Part shown: piece after piece, positions 35,003 through 44,434 of the stretch
Layout: the number at the start of each line of letters is the position of its first letter
How positions within the stretch are numbered: the stretch's first letter is position 1
DNA from: Thermocaproicibacter sp041859875
GTDB taxonomy: Bacteria; Bacillota; Clostridia; Oscillospirales; Acutalibacteraceae
NCBI GenBank assembly: GCA_041859875.1
Contig: JBFLFY010000006.1
Location: 19,013 to 83,012 of the forward strand
Reading direction: 5' to 3'
DNA length: 64,000 nt
The notes under the pieces: generated by a model
Databases searched by the model: none
What the model saw: the letters and a program-made list of their open reading frames with translations, nothing else
What the model was told of the DNA's origin: nothing
Position numbers and translations under genes: made by a program

Positions 35003-36739
35003 TTGAAAGTGCTGATGACCTACCTGCGGAAATACTGGAAAGAAAGTTTTCTGGCTCCGCTTTTCAAAATACTGGAAGTGGTGTTCGACCTGTTGGTTCC
35101 ACTCGTCATGGCCGCAATTATTAATGTTGGCATACGGAACCACGACAACGGCTACATCCTGCGCTCCTGCGGCCTGCTGGTCGTGTATGCCGTAGTGGGC
35201 TTCGGTTGTACCGTAACTGCCCAGTACTTTGCGGCAAAGGCGGCCGTCGGGTGCGCCTCCGGGCTTCGGCACGGTTTGTTTGAACACATTGAGTCCCTCG
35301 GCTTTTCCGAAATGGACACGATGGGCACCGACACGCTTATCACCCGCCTGACAAGCGATGTGAACCAGGTGCAGAGCGGTGTCAACCTGTTCCTGCGGCT
35401 CTTCCTGCGCAGCCCGTTTATTGTAATCGGCTCCATGGTTATGGCTTTTACCATCAATGCAAAGGCCGCGCTGATTTTTGTTGTGGCCATTCCGGTGCTG
35501 GCAGTTATTGTGTTTGGCGTTATGCTGTGGACGATTCCGTTGTATAAAAAAGTGCAGAGCAGGTTGGACGACGTTCTCGGCAACACGCGGGAAAATCTTT
35601 CGGGTGTGCGTGTCATCCGCGCTTTCAACCGGCAGCAGTCGGAAGTAAACCATTTTGAGGAAGCCACCCAGAATCTTACCAATATGCAGCTGCACGTCGG
35701 CCATATTTCCGCCCTGATGAATCCGCTGACTTACCTAGTGATTAACCTTGCCATCATTGCAATTCTGAACACCGGCGCCTACCAAATCAATATCGGCGGC
35801 CTGCTTACCGGCGACGTAATAGCGCTCATCAGCTACATGACTCAGATTTTGATTGAGCTGGTAAAATTTGCGGACCTGATTATCCAATCCACAAAAGCGC
35901 TGGCCTGCGCCGGGCGCATCCAAGCGGTAATGGACACAAAACCCGGCATGAAGTTCCCCGCGGAACTTACCGGCAGCCCCGTTTCCGTCAAAGGAGAAAA
36001 TGCCGTTCGCTTCGACCATGTAAGCCTGAAATACGCGGGCGCGGGCAGTGAAAGCCTGACGGACATCGACTTCTGCGCAAAGCCCGGCCAGACAATTGGC
36101 ATTATTGGCGGCACAGGCAGCGGCAAGTCAAGCCTTGTTAATTTGATTCCAAGGTTTTACGACGCTGCCTCCGGCACCGTGGAAGTTTTCGGCAAGCCGG
36201 TGCAGGAGTGGCCAAAAGCGGCACTGCGCGGGCATATCGGCATGGTCATGCAGAAAGCGCAGCTGTTTTCCGGAACAATCCGCTCGAACCTGCTGTGGGG
36301 CAACGGAAATGCCACGGATGACGACCTCTGGAGTGCGCTGGAAACAGCACAGGCCGCCGACTTCGTCCGTGCCAAAGAGAAGGGCCTCGACGAGCCAATG
36401 GAGCAGGGAGGCCGCAACCTTTCCGGCGGGCAGAAGCAGCGCCTGACGATTGCGCGTGCCCTTGTGAAAAAACCGGATATTCTGATTCTTGACGACAGCG
36501 CCAGCGCGTTGGACTTTGCGACAGATGCCGCACTGCGAAAAGCACTTGCCGCACTGCCGGGCGGCATCACGGTGTTTATCGTTTCACAGCGTACTTCCAG
36601 CCTGCAGCAGGCCGACCGCATCCTCGTGCTGGACGACGGCCGCCTTGTGGGCAGCGGGAGCCATGCGGAGCTGCTGCAAAACTGTGAAGTCTACCGCGAG
36701 ATTTATGAAAGTCAATTCAAGAAAGGCGGCGAGCACTAA
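35003..36739 (+). CDS. ABC exporter half-transporter, first subunit
   Basis: A 578-residue half-transporter with six membrane helices (residues 1 to about 300) and a C-terminal ATPase: Walker A GGTGSGKSS, signature NLSGGQ, Walker B ILILDDSASALDF. The residue after Walker B is D (LDDS) rather than the catalytic E, as often seen in the degenerate site of heterodimeric exporters, so it should pair with the next gene. TTG start at 35003 behind AAAGGGGAAA. Multidrug or lipid export is likely; substrate unknown. Confidence 0.9.
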   Translation: MKVLMTYLRKYWKESFLAPLFKILEVVFDLLVPLVMAAIINVGIRNHDNGYILRSCGLLVVYAVVGFGCTVTAQYFAAKAAVGCASGLRHGLFEHIESLGFSEMDTMGTDTLITRLTSDVNQVQSGVNLFLRLFLRSPFIVIGSMVMAFTINAKAALIFVVAIPVLAVIVFGVMLWTIPLYKKVQSRLDDVLGNTRENLSGVRVIRAFNRQQSEVNHFEEATQNLTNMQLHVGHISALMNPLTYLVINLAIIAILNTGAYQINIGGLLTGDVIALISYMTQILIELVKFADLIIQSTKALACAGRIQAVMDTKPGMKFPAELTGSPVSVKGENAVRFDHVSLKYAGAGSESLTDIDFCAKPGQTIGIIGGTGSGKSSLVNLIPRFYDAASGTVEVFGKPVQEWPKAALRGHIGMVMQKAQLFSGTIRSNLLWGNGNATDDDLWSALETAQAADFVRAKEKGLDEPMEQGGRNLSGGQKQRLTIARALVKKPDILILDDSASALDFATDAALRKALAALPGGITVFIVSQRTSSLQQADRILVLDDGRLVGSGSHAELLQNCEVYREIYESQFKKGGEH

Positions 36740-38511
36740 TGGCTGCAAAAGTAGAAAAGTTAGACCGGGAAACCAGCCGTGCGGCGTTTCGCCGGGTTCT
36801 GCACTGTATAGCGCCCTACCGCTTTTTCGTGATTCTCAGTATTCTGTGCGCCGCGGCGAGCGTAGCAGCTCAGCTGTATGTTCCGGTTCTGACCGGCAAT
36901 GCCATTGACTATATGCTGGGTTCGGGCAAAGTTAATTTTGCCGGAGTGAGCAAATGTATTTTTTCCATTGCAGCCGCTACGGGAACCGCGCTTTTCACCC
37001 TGTGGGCACTGGCCGCCTGCAACAACCGCATTACCTACTGCGTTGCACGCGACCTGCGCAATGCCGCTGTGCATAAATTTCAAAACCTGCCGCTTTCGTA
37101 CCTTGACGCGCATCCCGAAGGCGACTTAATCAGCCGTGTTGTCGCTGATGTCGATACCTTCACCGACGGCCTGCTGATGGGCTTTACGCAGTTTTTCAGC
37201 GGAATTCTCACCATCCTTGGCACCTTGATTTTCATGCTGAGCGTGAACGTCCCCATTACGCTGATTGTTGTCGTCCTTACGCCGATGAGCCTGTTTGCCG
37301 CGCGGTTCATCGCCAAGCACACCTACAAGCACTTCCAGATGCAGAGCATCGTGCGCGGCGAGCAAACTGCCATGATAAACGAAATGATTGAAGGGCAAAA
37401 AGTCGTACAGGCTTTCAGCCATGAAAAGGAAAGCCTTGAAGCCTTCGATGAGGTAAACAACAGGCTGCAGAAAACGAGCCTGAAGGCAGCGTTCTTTTCC
37501 AGCCTAACCAACCCAACTACACGGTGCGTAAACAGCCTGGTCTATGCCGCTGTGGGTCTAGCGGGCGCACTCTACGCGGTAGCGGGCGGCATTACCATTG
37601 GCCAGCTGAGCATTTTCCTCAGTTACGCAAACCAGTACGCGAAGCCGTTTAACGAAATTTCGGGCGTTGTTACAGAACTGCAGAATGCGCTGGCCTGCGC
37701 CGCCCGTATTTTTCAGCTGCTGGATGAACCAAACCAGACCCCAGAACCTGCCGATGCAACAGTGCTGCAAAGCGACGGCCATGTACAGTTGAAAGACGTT
37801 GCATTCCGCTATGTGCCGGAACGCCCGCTGATTGATCACTTGAACCTCGACGTGAAAACAGGACAGCGCATTGCCATCGTCGGCCCAACAGGCTGCGGCA
37901 AAACGACGCTTATTAACCTGCTGATGCGCTTTTACGACGTAAACGGAGGCAGCATTCAGGTAGCCGGAAAAGATATTCGAAGCGTAACCCGTGCTTCCCT
38001 GCGCGCCAGCTATGGTATGGTGCTGCAGGACACCTGGCTCAAAGCCGGAACCATCCGTGAGAACATCGCGTACGGGAAGCCGGATGCGACCGATGAAGAG
38101 ATTGTTGCCGCGGCAAAAGCCGCCCATGCAGACAGCTTTATTCAGCGCCTGCCGCAGGGTTACCGTACCGTGATTGCCGAAGACGGCGGCAATATCAGCC
38201 AGGGGCAGAAACAGCTGCTCTGCATTTCCCGCGTTATGCTCTGCCTGCCGCCTATGCTGATTCTGGACGAAGCCACCAGCTCCATCGATACCCGCACCGA
38301 AATCAAGATTCAGTCTGCTTTTGCCCGTATGATGAAAGGGCGCACAAGCTTCATCGTGGCGCACCGCCTTTCAACAATTCGGGAAGCTGATTTAATTCTG
38401 GTCATGCGTGACGGCCATATTGTTGAGCGAGGAACGCACGACTCTCTGATGGCGCTCAACGGGTTCTATGCAAACCTTTACAACAGCCAGTTCGAAGGGG
38501 TAGCAACTTAA
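36739..38511 (+). CDS. ABC exporter half-transporter, second subunit
   Basis: A 590-residue partner of the preceding gene, overlapping it by one base. Six membrane helices, then an ATPase with Walker A GPTGCGKTT, Walker B MLILDEATSSID with catalytic E, and H-loop IVAHRLS. Its signature reads NISQGQKQ instead of LSGGQ, fitting an asymmetric pair in which one composite site is complete only with the partner's NLSGGQ. Together they form a BmrCD/TM287-288-type heterodimer. Confidence 0.92.
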   Translation: MAAKVEKLDRETSRAAFRRVLHCIAPYRFFVILSILCAAASVAAQLYVPVLTGNAIDYMLGSGKVNFAGVSKCIFSIAAATGTALFTLWALAACNNRITYCVARDLRNAAVHKFQNLPLSYLDAHPEGDLISRVVADVDTFTDGLLMGFTQFFSGILTILGTLIFMLSVNVPITLIVVVLTPMSLFAARFIAKHTYKHFQMQSIVRGEQTAMINEMIEGQKVVQAFSHEKESLEAFDEVNNRLQKTSLKAAFFSSLTNPTTRCVNSLVYAAVGLAGALYAVAGGITIGQLSIFLSYANQYAKPFNEISGVVTELQNALACAARIFQLLDEPNQTPEPADATVLQSDGHVQLKDVAFRYVPERPLIDHLNLDVKTGQRIAIVGPTGCGKTTLINLLMRFYDVNGGSIQVAGKDIRSVTRASLRASYGMVLQDTWLKAGTIRENIAYGKPDATDEEIVAAAKAAHADSFIQRLPQGYRTVIAEDGGNISQGQKQLLCISRVMLCLPPMLILDEATSSIDTRTEIKIQSAFARMMKGRTSFIVAHRLSTIREADLILVMRDGHIVERGTHDSLMALNGFYANLYNSQFEGVAT

Positions 38512-38577
38512 ATGAAGCCGGCAAAAGGCCGCGAAGCAAAATTGAACTGAACCAGTAAAAACGGACATTACAAGAAA

Positions 38578-38616
38578 AGACCTCCTATCGTAGAATAAAA
38601 ATACGATAGGAGGTCT
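38578..38616 (+). repeat. Perfect inverted repeat hiding the ribosome site of an IS remnant
   Basis: AGACCTCCTATCGTA and TACGATAGGAGGTCT form a 15-base stem with a 9-base loop. The right arm contains AGGAGG, the ribosome site of the ORF at 38621. Such hairpins protect some transposase genes from being translated when transcription reads in from outside. Confidence 0.7.
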
Positions 38617-38620
38617 TACT

Positions 38621-38740
38621 ATGTCAAGAAGATATGTTCATGTAAAATTAATCGAAAAAGAAATTTTTGTAATGAAAGCATCCGGGAAAAGCAATAGAGA
38701 AATACGACCAAAATACTTCGTTATCATTCGGCATTTATAA
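38621..38740 (+). pseudogene. Truncated transposase orfA remnant, 39 residues
   Basis: The ORF starts MSRRYVHVKLIEKEIF and continues MKASGKSNREI, like the N-terminal helix-turn-helix region of IS3-type OrfA proteins, then loses similarity after about 28 residues and stops. The rest of the element is missing. An inverted repeat that sequesters its ribosome site lies immediately upstream. Confidence 0.6.
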
Positions 38741-38785
38741 TCTATTTTCTCGAATTATCGCTTTATTCTCTTTTTTCACTTGATT

Positions 38786-39007
38786 TTATAGAATAGTTCC
38801 AAAAGACAAATGTTCCGGTACCTTGCAAAATTCATAAAGACTTGAAACAGGCATCAGCCTGCCAGACCGCCAGGCTGGGTTCATTTTTGGGCTTATAATT
38901 CCTAAATTTTTTCCCCAATCCGCAAGTTTTTCAGCTGTCTTGGGGATACTGAAAAAGAACGAAAGTTTTTTTCGAGAAAAGCCAAAACAGACTCTTGACT
39001 TTGCCAT
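38786..39007 (-). pseudogene. Degenerate XRE-type helix-turn-helix remnant
   Basis: A 73-codon frame whose C-terminal half (LADWGKNLGI, then KMNPAWRSGRLMPVSSLYE) can be aligned by eye to the typical Clostridial XRE pattern of a helix-turn-helix ending in K-W-E-R-G-x-x-M-P-D-x-x-S-L. Several key residues are altered, there is no good start and the flanks look eroded, so I read it as a decayed regulator. It could also be chance. Confidence 0.3.
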
Positions 39008-39022
39008 TTAAACTTCTATAAT
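38995..39022 (+). promoter_or_regulatory. Promoter of the P-type ATPase operon
   Basis: TTGACT (38995-39000) and TATAAT (39017-39022) are 16 bases apart. Predicted start near 39029, giving a leader of about 265 bases. Confidence 0.7.
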
Positions 39023-39028
39023 ACAAGT

Positions 39029-39295
39029 CTACAGCATCATTTCATTCACGCATTTGGCAGACCCTGCAGCTTGAAAGCAGAAAAAGCAGCAAATTACAAA
39101 GGCTATAACAGCGGCTTTGCCGACAGGAGCGGCATTTGACTGGCTGTGCAAGCTTCTTTTGCTGCTCAGCAGTACCAAATTTTAACGAAAGCATCTTCAT
39201 TTGCAGGCGAAGCAAAAGCTATACGGGTCCCTTTCCAACCAGATACTTGAATGAAAACCCGCCTGCAGATTGATCAGCTTCAGAGGAAAGCAGTT
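39029..39295 (+). other. Long untranslated leader of the P-type ATPase operon
   Basis: About 265 bases separate the predicted transcription start from the ATG at 39296. Small hairpins are possible (GCCGACAGGAGCGGC; CTGCTCAGCAG). I find no match to the c-di-AMP, magnesium, manganese or T-box leaders I know and no terminator. It may hold an uncharacterised RNA element or nothing. Confidence 0.4.
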
Positions 39296-42121
39296 ATGGA
39301 GAAAGAAGTACAGTCAGCAGACAGCGCGGAAATTGACGGAATCCAGAAAATGGATGCCGAAGACGCGCTGAAAGCCTTAGGCACCCGCCCGGAAGGGCTA
39401 ACGGATGCGGAAGTTGAATCCGCACAGAAAAAATACGGCAAAAATGTAATCACGGAGAAAAAAGGCACACCCCCTATCCTCATTTTCCTGTCGAATTTTA
39501 TCAGCCTGATGGCAATTCTTCTGTGGGTCGGCGGCGCGATTGCCATCGCCGCGGCAATGCCGGAACTCGGCATTGCAATTTGGCTGGTCAACATCATTAA
39601 CGGTATCTTCAGTTTCTGGCAGGAGTATCGGGCCGGCAAAGCTACAGAAGCCCTCAAAAATATGCTGCCTTCTTATGTTCGGGTCGTTCGGGGCGGCGAG
39701 GAAAGACAGATTCTCGCGGAAGACCTTGTACCCGGCGACATTATGCTTCTTGAGGAAGGCGACAAAATTTCCGCCGACGCCCGGATTTTAAGAAGCAATG
39801 ATTTACAGGTTGACCAGTCTACGCTGACGGGTGAGTCGAATCCTGTGCGTAAGATTTTTGAGCCTGTTCTGCGCGAGGGGCTTTCAAAGTCGGAAACCCC
39901 AAACCTCATTTTCACCGGAACAAACGTTTCAAGCGGCACCGCAAAGTCGGTCGTACTTACAACCGGCATGAAAACGGAGTTCGGCAAAATTGCATCCCTG
40001 ACGCAGGAGATGAAGGCAGAGCCAAGCCCGCTGGAAAAAGAACTGGACCGGCTGACAAAGCAGATTTCGGTTATTGCCATGATTTTTGGCGTTGTATTTT
40101 TCGTATGCGCTGCATTTTTCGTAAAAGAGCCGATCGCACAGGCCTTTATCTTTTCACTCGGCATGATTGTTGCTTTCATTCCGGAAGGCCTTCTGCCAAC
40201 CGTTACCCTCTCCCTTGCCATGGCAGTCCAGCGTATGGCAAAAGAGCACGCGCTGGTCAAGCACCTTTCCTCTGTGGAAACCCTGGGCTGCACAACCGTC
40301 ATCTGCTCCGATAAAACCGGAACCCTTACGCAGAATGAAATGACGGTGAACCACCTTTGGCTGCCGGGGCAGGAGCTTGAAGTGACCGGCCAGGGCTATG
40401 CGCCTGTGGGCGATGTGACAGCCGACGGCAAAAAGATTACAGCAAACGACAACAGCGGACTGCGGCTGCTTGTAACAGGTGCGTCCCTTTGCAGCAATGC
40501 CCGCCTGGTCCCGCCGGAAAAGGACACAGACCGCTACACCGTTCTGGGCGACCCAACCGAAGCCTGCCTTGGCGTTGCGGCACAGAAAGCCGGAATTCAG
40601 CCGGCAGAGCAGGCATCCCTTACCCCGCGCATCCGCGAGCTTCCTTTTGATTCCCGCCGGAAGCGCATGACAACCATTCATCAGCTTTCACAGCCGGTCA
40701 GCGGCTGCCAGCGAATTGCTTACATTAAAGGTGCTCCTAAGGAAGTCATGGAGTTATGCACCGGGATTTATGTCAATGGAAAACGGGAAGACATGACGGA
40801 CGAATACCGTCAGGCAATTATGCAGGCAAACGACGACTATGCGCGGAACGGGCTTCGCGTGCTTGCCGTTTCCTACCGCTTAATTTCCCGTGATGACAAA
40901 AGCATCCCGACGGCGCTCAGTGCCTACACGCCGGAACTGATTGAACAGCAGATGACTTTCGTCGGCCTTGTAGCCATGATGGACCCACCGCGTGTGGAGG
41001 TTTCCGCCGCTGTTGAGATGTGCCATAAAGCCAATATCCGCATTATCATGATAACCGGTGACTACGGCCTGACGGCTGAAAGCATTGCAAAGCATATCGG
41101 AATTGTAAAGGGTGAGCATCCGCGCGTCATTTCCGGCCAGGAGCTTGAAAAGATGTCGGATGACGAGCTGAAGAAAGCTTTGGCCGGTGAAGTGATTTTC
41201 GCCCGTATGGCTCCGGAACAGAAATACCGTGTTGTCTGCAATCTGCAGGAAATGGGGCATATTGTTGCTGTAACCGGTGACGGTGTCAACGATTCCCCGG
41301 CGCTCAAAAAGGCCGACATCGGCGTTGCCATGGGAATTTCAGGCACTGATGTTGCCAAAGAATCAGCAGATATGATTCTGACCGACGACAACTTTGCCTC
41401 CATTGTGAAAGCCATTGAAGAGGGGCGCGCAGTTTACAGCAACATTCGAAAGTTCCTGCTGTATATTCTGAACAGCAATATGCCGGAGGCGGTTCCGTCC
41501 GCGGCGTTCCTGTTCTCAAGGGGCGGCATTCCGCTGCCAATGACCATCATGCAGATTCTCGCCGTAGACTTAGGCACCGACATGATGCCGGCCCTTGGGC
41601 TTGGTGCGGAGCTTCCGGAAAAAGGAATCATGGAGAAGCCCCCGCGGCCTTCGAGCGACAAACTTTTGAACCGAAGCGTTCTGGTCAAAGGGTTCCTGAT
41701 TTACGGCTTAATGGAATCCATTGCCTGCATGGCCGCCTATTTCTTTGTAAACCACCTGAACGGCTGGCCTGCTGTACCTCTGGCGGCTTCCGGGCTGATT
41801 TACAAAAAAGCAACGACTATGACGCTTGCATCCATCGTGTTCTGCCAGATTGGCATGGTGATGAACTGCCGTACCGAAACGCAGTCTGTCTTTAAAGCCG
41901 GGCTGTTCAGCAACCGGCGGGTCCTGTTTGGCATTGGGTTCGAGATTCTGCTGCTCAGCGCCATCATCTATGTACCTTTCCTGCAGCAGATTTTTAACAC
42001 AGCTGCGATTGGGTTAACCGATTGGCTGTTCCTGATTGTGCTTCCATTCCTGATTCTCGGGCTGGAAGAAATCCGCAAAGCAATCGTCAGAAAATTTAAA
42101 AAAGCAGGTGACAAAGAATGA
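39296..42121 (+). CDS. P-type cation ATPase of the Na,K-ATPase-like (P2C) kind
   Basis: A 941-residue P-type pump: N-terminal cation-ATPase domain, actuator TGES motif, phosphorylation site SDKTGTLTQ with D339, GDGVNDSPALKKADIGVAMG hinge, and ten membrane helices. Cation-site motifs match Na,K-ATPases: IPEGLLPTVTLSLAMAVQ in M4, NMPE in M5 and VDLGTDMMP in M6 with both aspartates (about D758 and D762). The start at 39296 is preferred over 39251 because AGAGGAAAG precedes it. Its stop overlaps the next gene (ATGA), coupling it to an RCK protein. Ion specificity (sodium, potassium or calcium) is inferred, not shown. Confidence 0.88.
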   Translation: MEKEVQSADSAEIDGIQKMDAEDALKALGTRPEGLTDAEVESAQKKYGKNVITEKKGTPPILIFLSNFISLMAILLWVGGAIAIAAAMPELGIAIWLVNIINGIFSFWQEYRAGKATEALKNMLPSYVRVVRGGEERQILAEDLVPGDIMLLEEGDKISADARILRSNDLQVDQSTLTGESNPVRKIFEPVLREGLSKSETPNLIFTGTNVSSGTAKSVVLTTGMKTEFGKIASLTQEMKAEPSPLEKELDRLTKQISVIAMIFGVVFFVCAAFFVKEPIAQAFIFSLGMIVAFIPEGLLPTVTLSLAMAVQRMAKEHALVKHLSSVETLGCTTVICSDKTGTLTQNEMTVNHLWLPGQELEVTGQGYAPVGDVTADGKKITANDNSGLRLLVTGASLCSNARLVPPEKDTDRYTVLGDPTEACLGVAAQKAGIQPAEQASLTPRIRELPFDSRRKRMTTIHQLSQPVSGCQRIAYIKGAPKEVMELCTGIYVNGKREDMTDEYRQAIMQANDDYARNGLRVLAVSYRLISRDDKSIPTALSAYTPELIEQQMTFVGLVAMMDPPRVEVSAAVEMCHKANIRIIMITGDYGLTAESIAKHIGIVKGEHPRVISGQELEKMSDDELKKALAGEVIFARMAPEQKYRVVCNLQEMGHIVAVTGDGVNDSPALKKADIGVAMGISGTDVAKESADMILTDDNFASIVKAIEEGRAVYSNIRKFLLYILNSNMPEAVPSAAFLFSRGGIPLPMTIMQILAVDLGTDMMPALGLGAELPEKGIMEKPPRPSSDKLLNRSVLVKGFLIYGLMESIACMAAYFFVNHLNGWPAVPLAASGLIYKKATTMTLASIVFCQIGMVMNCRTETQSVFKAGLFSNRRVLFGIGFEILLLSAIIYVPFLQQIFNTAAIGLTDWLFLIVLPFLILGLEEIRKAIVRKFKKAGDKE

Positions 42122-42762
42122 AGGTTATTATTGTTGGCTGTGGAAAGCTGGGCTCCGGTGCAGCCTGTGACCTTGCCAAAAAGGGAAACCAGGTTACGGT
42201 AATCGACACCGACCCCGAATCCTTCCATATGCTGGGTAAAGACTTTCCCGGGGAACTGATTGTCGGCGTTGGGTTCGACAAAAAAGTGCTGGAACAGGCA
42301 CATATTGAACGTGTGGATGCCCTGGTCGCATGCACAAAAAGTGACGAAACGAATGCCCTAATCGGCAAAGTTGCCCGCGACATTTACAGGGTTCCGCGCG
42401 TTATTTCCCGCCTGTATGATCCGCGCAAAGCTGAAATCTACCGTTCCCTCGGGATTCAGACCATTTCCATTACGACCTGGGGCGTTCAGCGTATTTCGGA
42501 AATGCTCAGTTTCCATCAGCTGGACAGCATCATGAACATTGGCGGCGTTGAGCTGATTCGGCTGGAAGTGCCAGCGCTGCTGGTTGGCAAAACGGTCGAT
42601 GAACTGACTTCCATCGGTGAATTCCATGTAGTAACAATCGTCAGAAGCAATCGATCTTTCCTGCCAACCACGGGAACTTCCTTTGAAAAGCATGACGTCC
42701 TTTATATGGCTGTTGCAAATTCTGCTGCAGCCAGGCTGAAATCTCGGCTGAATCTTCAGTGA
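42118..42762 (+). CDS. RCK (TrkA-N/TrkA-C) protein, first copy
   Basis: A 214-residue cytoplasmic protein with a Rossmann RCK-N domain (VIIVGCGKLGSGAACDL, acidic IDTD at the end of strand 2) and a C-terminal TrkA-C domain. Such subunits bind NAD(H), ATP or ADP and cyclic di-AMP and gate Trk/Ktr potassium transporters. No TrkH or KtrB gene is nearby; instead it is overlapped by the P-type ATPase gene, so the pump is its likely partner or it regulates a transporter encoded elsewhere. Confidence 0.9.
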   Translation: MKVIIVGCGKLGSGAACDLAKKGNQVTVIDTDPESFHMLGKDFPGELIVGVGFDKKVLEQAHIERVDALVACTKSDETNALIGKVARDIYRVPRVISRLYDPRKAEIYRSLGIQTISITTWGVQRISEMLSFHQLDSIMNIGGVELIRLEVPALLVGKTVDELTSIGEFHVVTIVRSNRSFLPTTGTSFEKHDVLYMAVANSAAARLKSRLNLQ

Positions 42763-42779
42763 AAGGGTGAAAAGAAGAA

Positions 42780-43444
42780 TGAAAGCAATTATCATAGGCG
42801 GCGGTCAGGTTGGCTCGTACGTTGCAAGCCTTCTGAAAGATAAATGTGAGCTGAAGATTATTGAGCAGAGAGAGTCCATGCTTACAAAGCTGAAAAATGA
42901 ACTTCCTGCGGATATGCTGGTCTGCGGAAGCGGCACGGATTTGAATGTTCTGGAATCCGCCGGCATTGCGGAAGCCGATGTGGTCGCGGCAGTAACCGGG
43001 GAAGACGAAACCAATCTGGTTGCATCGACGATTGCAAAGTTTGAATTCAATGTTCCGCGTGTCATTGCCCGCGTAAACAACCCGAAAAACCAGTGGCTCT
43101 TCGACGGCCATATGGGCGTCGATGTTTGCCTGAACCAGGCTGAACTGATGGCTCAGCTTGTGATTGAGGAAATGGATCTTAAAAATATGCTGACCCTCCT
43201 CAAAAGCAGCCACGGAAGCTACTCCATCGTCCAGATTAAGGTTGACCCCCAGTCTGAGGCTGTGAATAAACCAATTAAAGACCTCAATATCCCGGAAGAA
43301 GCCGTTTTGATTGCCATGTACCGTGGAAACGGCGTCATCATTCCGCGCGGCAATACGGTCATCCGCGGCGGCGACGATATTCTGACGTTCGCGGATGCGG
43401 ACGCAAAAGCGAAAATCAGCGCAATGCTTGGGGCATCCATGTGA
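42780..43444 (+). CDS. RCK (TrkA-N/TrkA-C) protein, second copy
   Basis: A 221-residue RCK protein (AIIIGGGQVGSYVASLL at the N terminus, TGEDETNLVAS in the middle, TrkA-C domain near 140-215), only distantly similar to the preceding copy. ATG at 42780 follows AAAGGGTGAAAAGAAG; a GTG at 42767 is possible. Two different half-size RCK proteins in tandem would allow a heteromeric ring. A terminator follows, so the operon is ATPase-RCK-RCK. Confidence 0.9.
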
Positions 43445-43490
43445 ATGCACGGTTAGGCCCATTTTTACACACATATAAGATGTTATAGAA

Positions 43491-43539
43491 AAAGCACGTA
43501 CAGGCAGCCGGATTTTCGGTGCCTGTATGTGCTTTTTTT
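43491..43539. terminator. Terminator after the RCK genes
   Basis: AAAGCACGTACAGGCA pairs with TGCCTGTATGTGCTTT, followed by a T run. The minus-strand reading also ends in TTTTT, so it can serve convergent pgmB too. Confidence 0.88.
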
Positions 43540-43566
43540 GCCGTCATTTTCGCAGCCAAGGAAAAG

Positions 43567-44208
43567 TTACGACAGCTTTTGAACAATTTCGGCAACTTCC
43601 ATAATGTCACCGACTCGGTAGTCTGCAAGCGCGGAACGCTTTGCGTCACCAATGGCAACGGCCGTCATATTCCCCGCTTTTGCCGCCTGAATGCCCGCAG
43701 CCGCGTCTTCCACAACGAGGCAGTCCTGTGGCTTTTCCCCGAGCTTTTCCGCCGCTTTCAGGAACACTTCCGGGTCCGGTTTCGAGTGCCGGATTTCCGT
43801 CCCATCCGCAACGGCGTTGAAGGCGTCGCTCAGGCCGATTTTCTCCAGAATTTTTTTTGTGTTTCTGCTGCTGCTGCCGATGGCAATTTTCACCCCGGCA
43901 CTTTTCAGCTTTTTCAGCAGTGCCCCTACATTTGGCAAAAGGTCGGCGCTTGTAAGGCCGTCCAGCAGGCCGACATAAATATCGTTTTTATACTGCATCA
44001 GTTCCGCTTTTTGCTGCTCGGTGTAGGCTTTGGGAGATTTTCTTAAAATAATTTCCAGGGATGCCGCCCGGGAAACGCCCCTCAAAAGGTTGTTGGTTTC
44101 CCTGTCAAACGGAATTCCCTCACGGTCTGCCATCTGTTTCCACGCACGGTAATGGAGGCCGTCTGTTGAAACAATGACGCCATCCAGGTCAAAAATTACG
44201 GATTTCAA
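43567..44208 (-). CDS. pgmB: Beta-phosphoglucomutase
   Basis: A 213-residue HAD-superfamily enzyme interconverting beta-glucose 1-phosphate and glucose 6-phosphate. Catalytic DLDGVI with both aspartates (D8 and D10), cap domain with RGVSRAASLE, the SSSRNTKKIL motif, a KPDPEVFL lysine and VVEDAAAGIQAAKAG. The DG-LHYRAW and RGVSR segments are specific to beta-PGM rather than generic phosphatases. It belongs to the carbohydrate locus on this strand, linked with maltose- or trehalose-type phosphorolysis in other organisms. Confidence 0.9.
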   Translation of the reverse strand: MKSVIFDLDGVIVSTDGLHYRAWKQMADREGIPFDRETNNLLRGVSRAASLEIILRKSPKAYTEQQKAELMQYKNDIYVGLLDGLTSADLLPNVGALLKKLKSAGVKIAIGSSSRNTKKILEKIGLSDAFNAVADGTEIRHSKPDPEVFLKAAEKLGEKPQDCLVVEDAAAGIQAAKAGNMTAVAIGDAKRSALADYRVGDIMEVAEIVQKLS

Positions 44209-44301
44209 TGCTGCATTCCTCCTGAATTCTACAGTTTTGTATCATGATTGCGGCCCTGCCATGCGGCTGCGGCTAAGACTTGGGTTTCATGGCAAAGAAA
44301 A

Positions 44302-44339
44302 GGGAGCCTGCTTCCCGCATAGTAAGGAAGCAGCTCCCC
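44302..44339 (-). terminator. Terminator of the sugar ABC operon side
   Basis: On the minus strand GGGAGCTGCTTCC pairs with GGAAGCAGGCTCCC (one bulge), followed by TTTTCTTT. It lies after the HAD hydrolase gene. Confidence 0.8.
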
Positions 44340-44434
44340 TTGCCCAATGGATTTTGGGAGGTCTTGGGTTGAGGATTTTTGAACCATCCGTTTTTATGAC
44401 AGCAGAACGAATGGTTCAAAAGCAGTCAACAAAA

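Noticed and set aside
39029..39295. Known c-di-AMP, magnesium or manganese riboswitch before the pump
   Set aside because: None of their conserved blocks is present; kept only as an unexplained leader.
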